64,000 nt of DNA, taken from positions 287,405,693 through 287,469,692 of the forward strand of contig NC_090319.1 in assembly GCF_040869045.1 (NCBI RefSeq). Direction: 5' to 3'. The DNA comes from Eurosta solidaginis. Taxonomy: Eukaryota; Arthropoda; Insecta; Diptera; Tephritidae. The notes under the pieces were generated by a model that saw only the letters and a list, made by a program, of their open reading frames with translations, did no database searches and had not been told where the DNA came from. Made by a program: the position numbers and the translations under genes. Below are positions 63,993-64,000 of the stretch, piece after piece (within the stretch, counting starts at the first letter, position 1; every line of letters starts with the position of its first letter).

Positions 63993-64000
63993 ATAAAGTT

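Overview
This 64 kb window is eukaryotic, from a fly, and almost entirely mobile DNA. It is AT-rich and has insect-type LTR retrotransposons of the Ty3/Gypsy and BEL/Pao groups, jockey-superfamily non-LTR remnants, hAT elements and MITEs, rolling-circle elements (Helitron and, by inference, Helentron/DINE-1-like), and a tRNA-derived SINE. Several repeats (the SINE, the TACTCAGTTGAG family, a Gypsy LTR ending in AATTCGTTACA) look like families I associate with tephritid fruit flies. That placement is from memory; I could not run a search.

Layout. 1-5.1 kb: a copy of dispersed repeat AB, a complete rolling-circle-like element (1270-3861) with a ~130-bp tandem array, and a TIR element. 5.8-7.6 kb: an internally deleted Gypsy pol. 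8.24-14.42 kb: a hAT transposon with a perfect 8-bp target duplication, hosting a Gypsy element with both LTRs (8314-13699) and itself inserted in repeat AB. 15-16.6 kb: another AB copy split by a solo LTR, then repeat C. 17.68-28.73 kb: a self-nested TIR element family (X): X inside X inside X, further loaded with palindromic MITEs, a non-LTR insertion and a second rolling-circle-like element (23905-27322) carrying a 128-bp array with higher-order structure. 28.7-33.1 kb: repeats D and AB, SINE heads, Helitron 5' ends, two MITEs. 33.27-38.69 kb: a Helitron with textbook ends (5' TC, 3' hairpin plus CTAG), split by a Gypsy element that has lost RT, RNase H and the integrase core. 38.7-51.1 kb: two more rolling-circle-like copies, the second split by a BEL/Pao insertion whose 3' part is folded back on itself yet flanked by a 5-bp target duplication. 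51-64 kb: mostly low-copy-looking sequence with decayed non-LTR fragments, a Helitron helicase fragment and an LTR at the right edge.

Genes. No transposon ORF is intact; each has stops, frameshifts, deletions or lost catalytic residues. The only plausible host gene is at 58144-58999 (+): two exons predicted to make a ~175-residue secreted, helical, charge-rich protein, with a TATA box 110 bp upstream and a polyadenylation signal 76 bp downstream. I do not recognise its family.

How the parts relate. Most of the window can be read as an insertion stack (element inside element), and target duplications or reconstructed empty sites give the order of several events. The most unusual points are the triple self-nesting of X, a ~128-bp tandem unit shared by the Helitron and the TACTCAGTTGAG family, and the folded-back BEL insertion.
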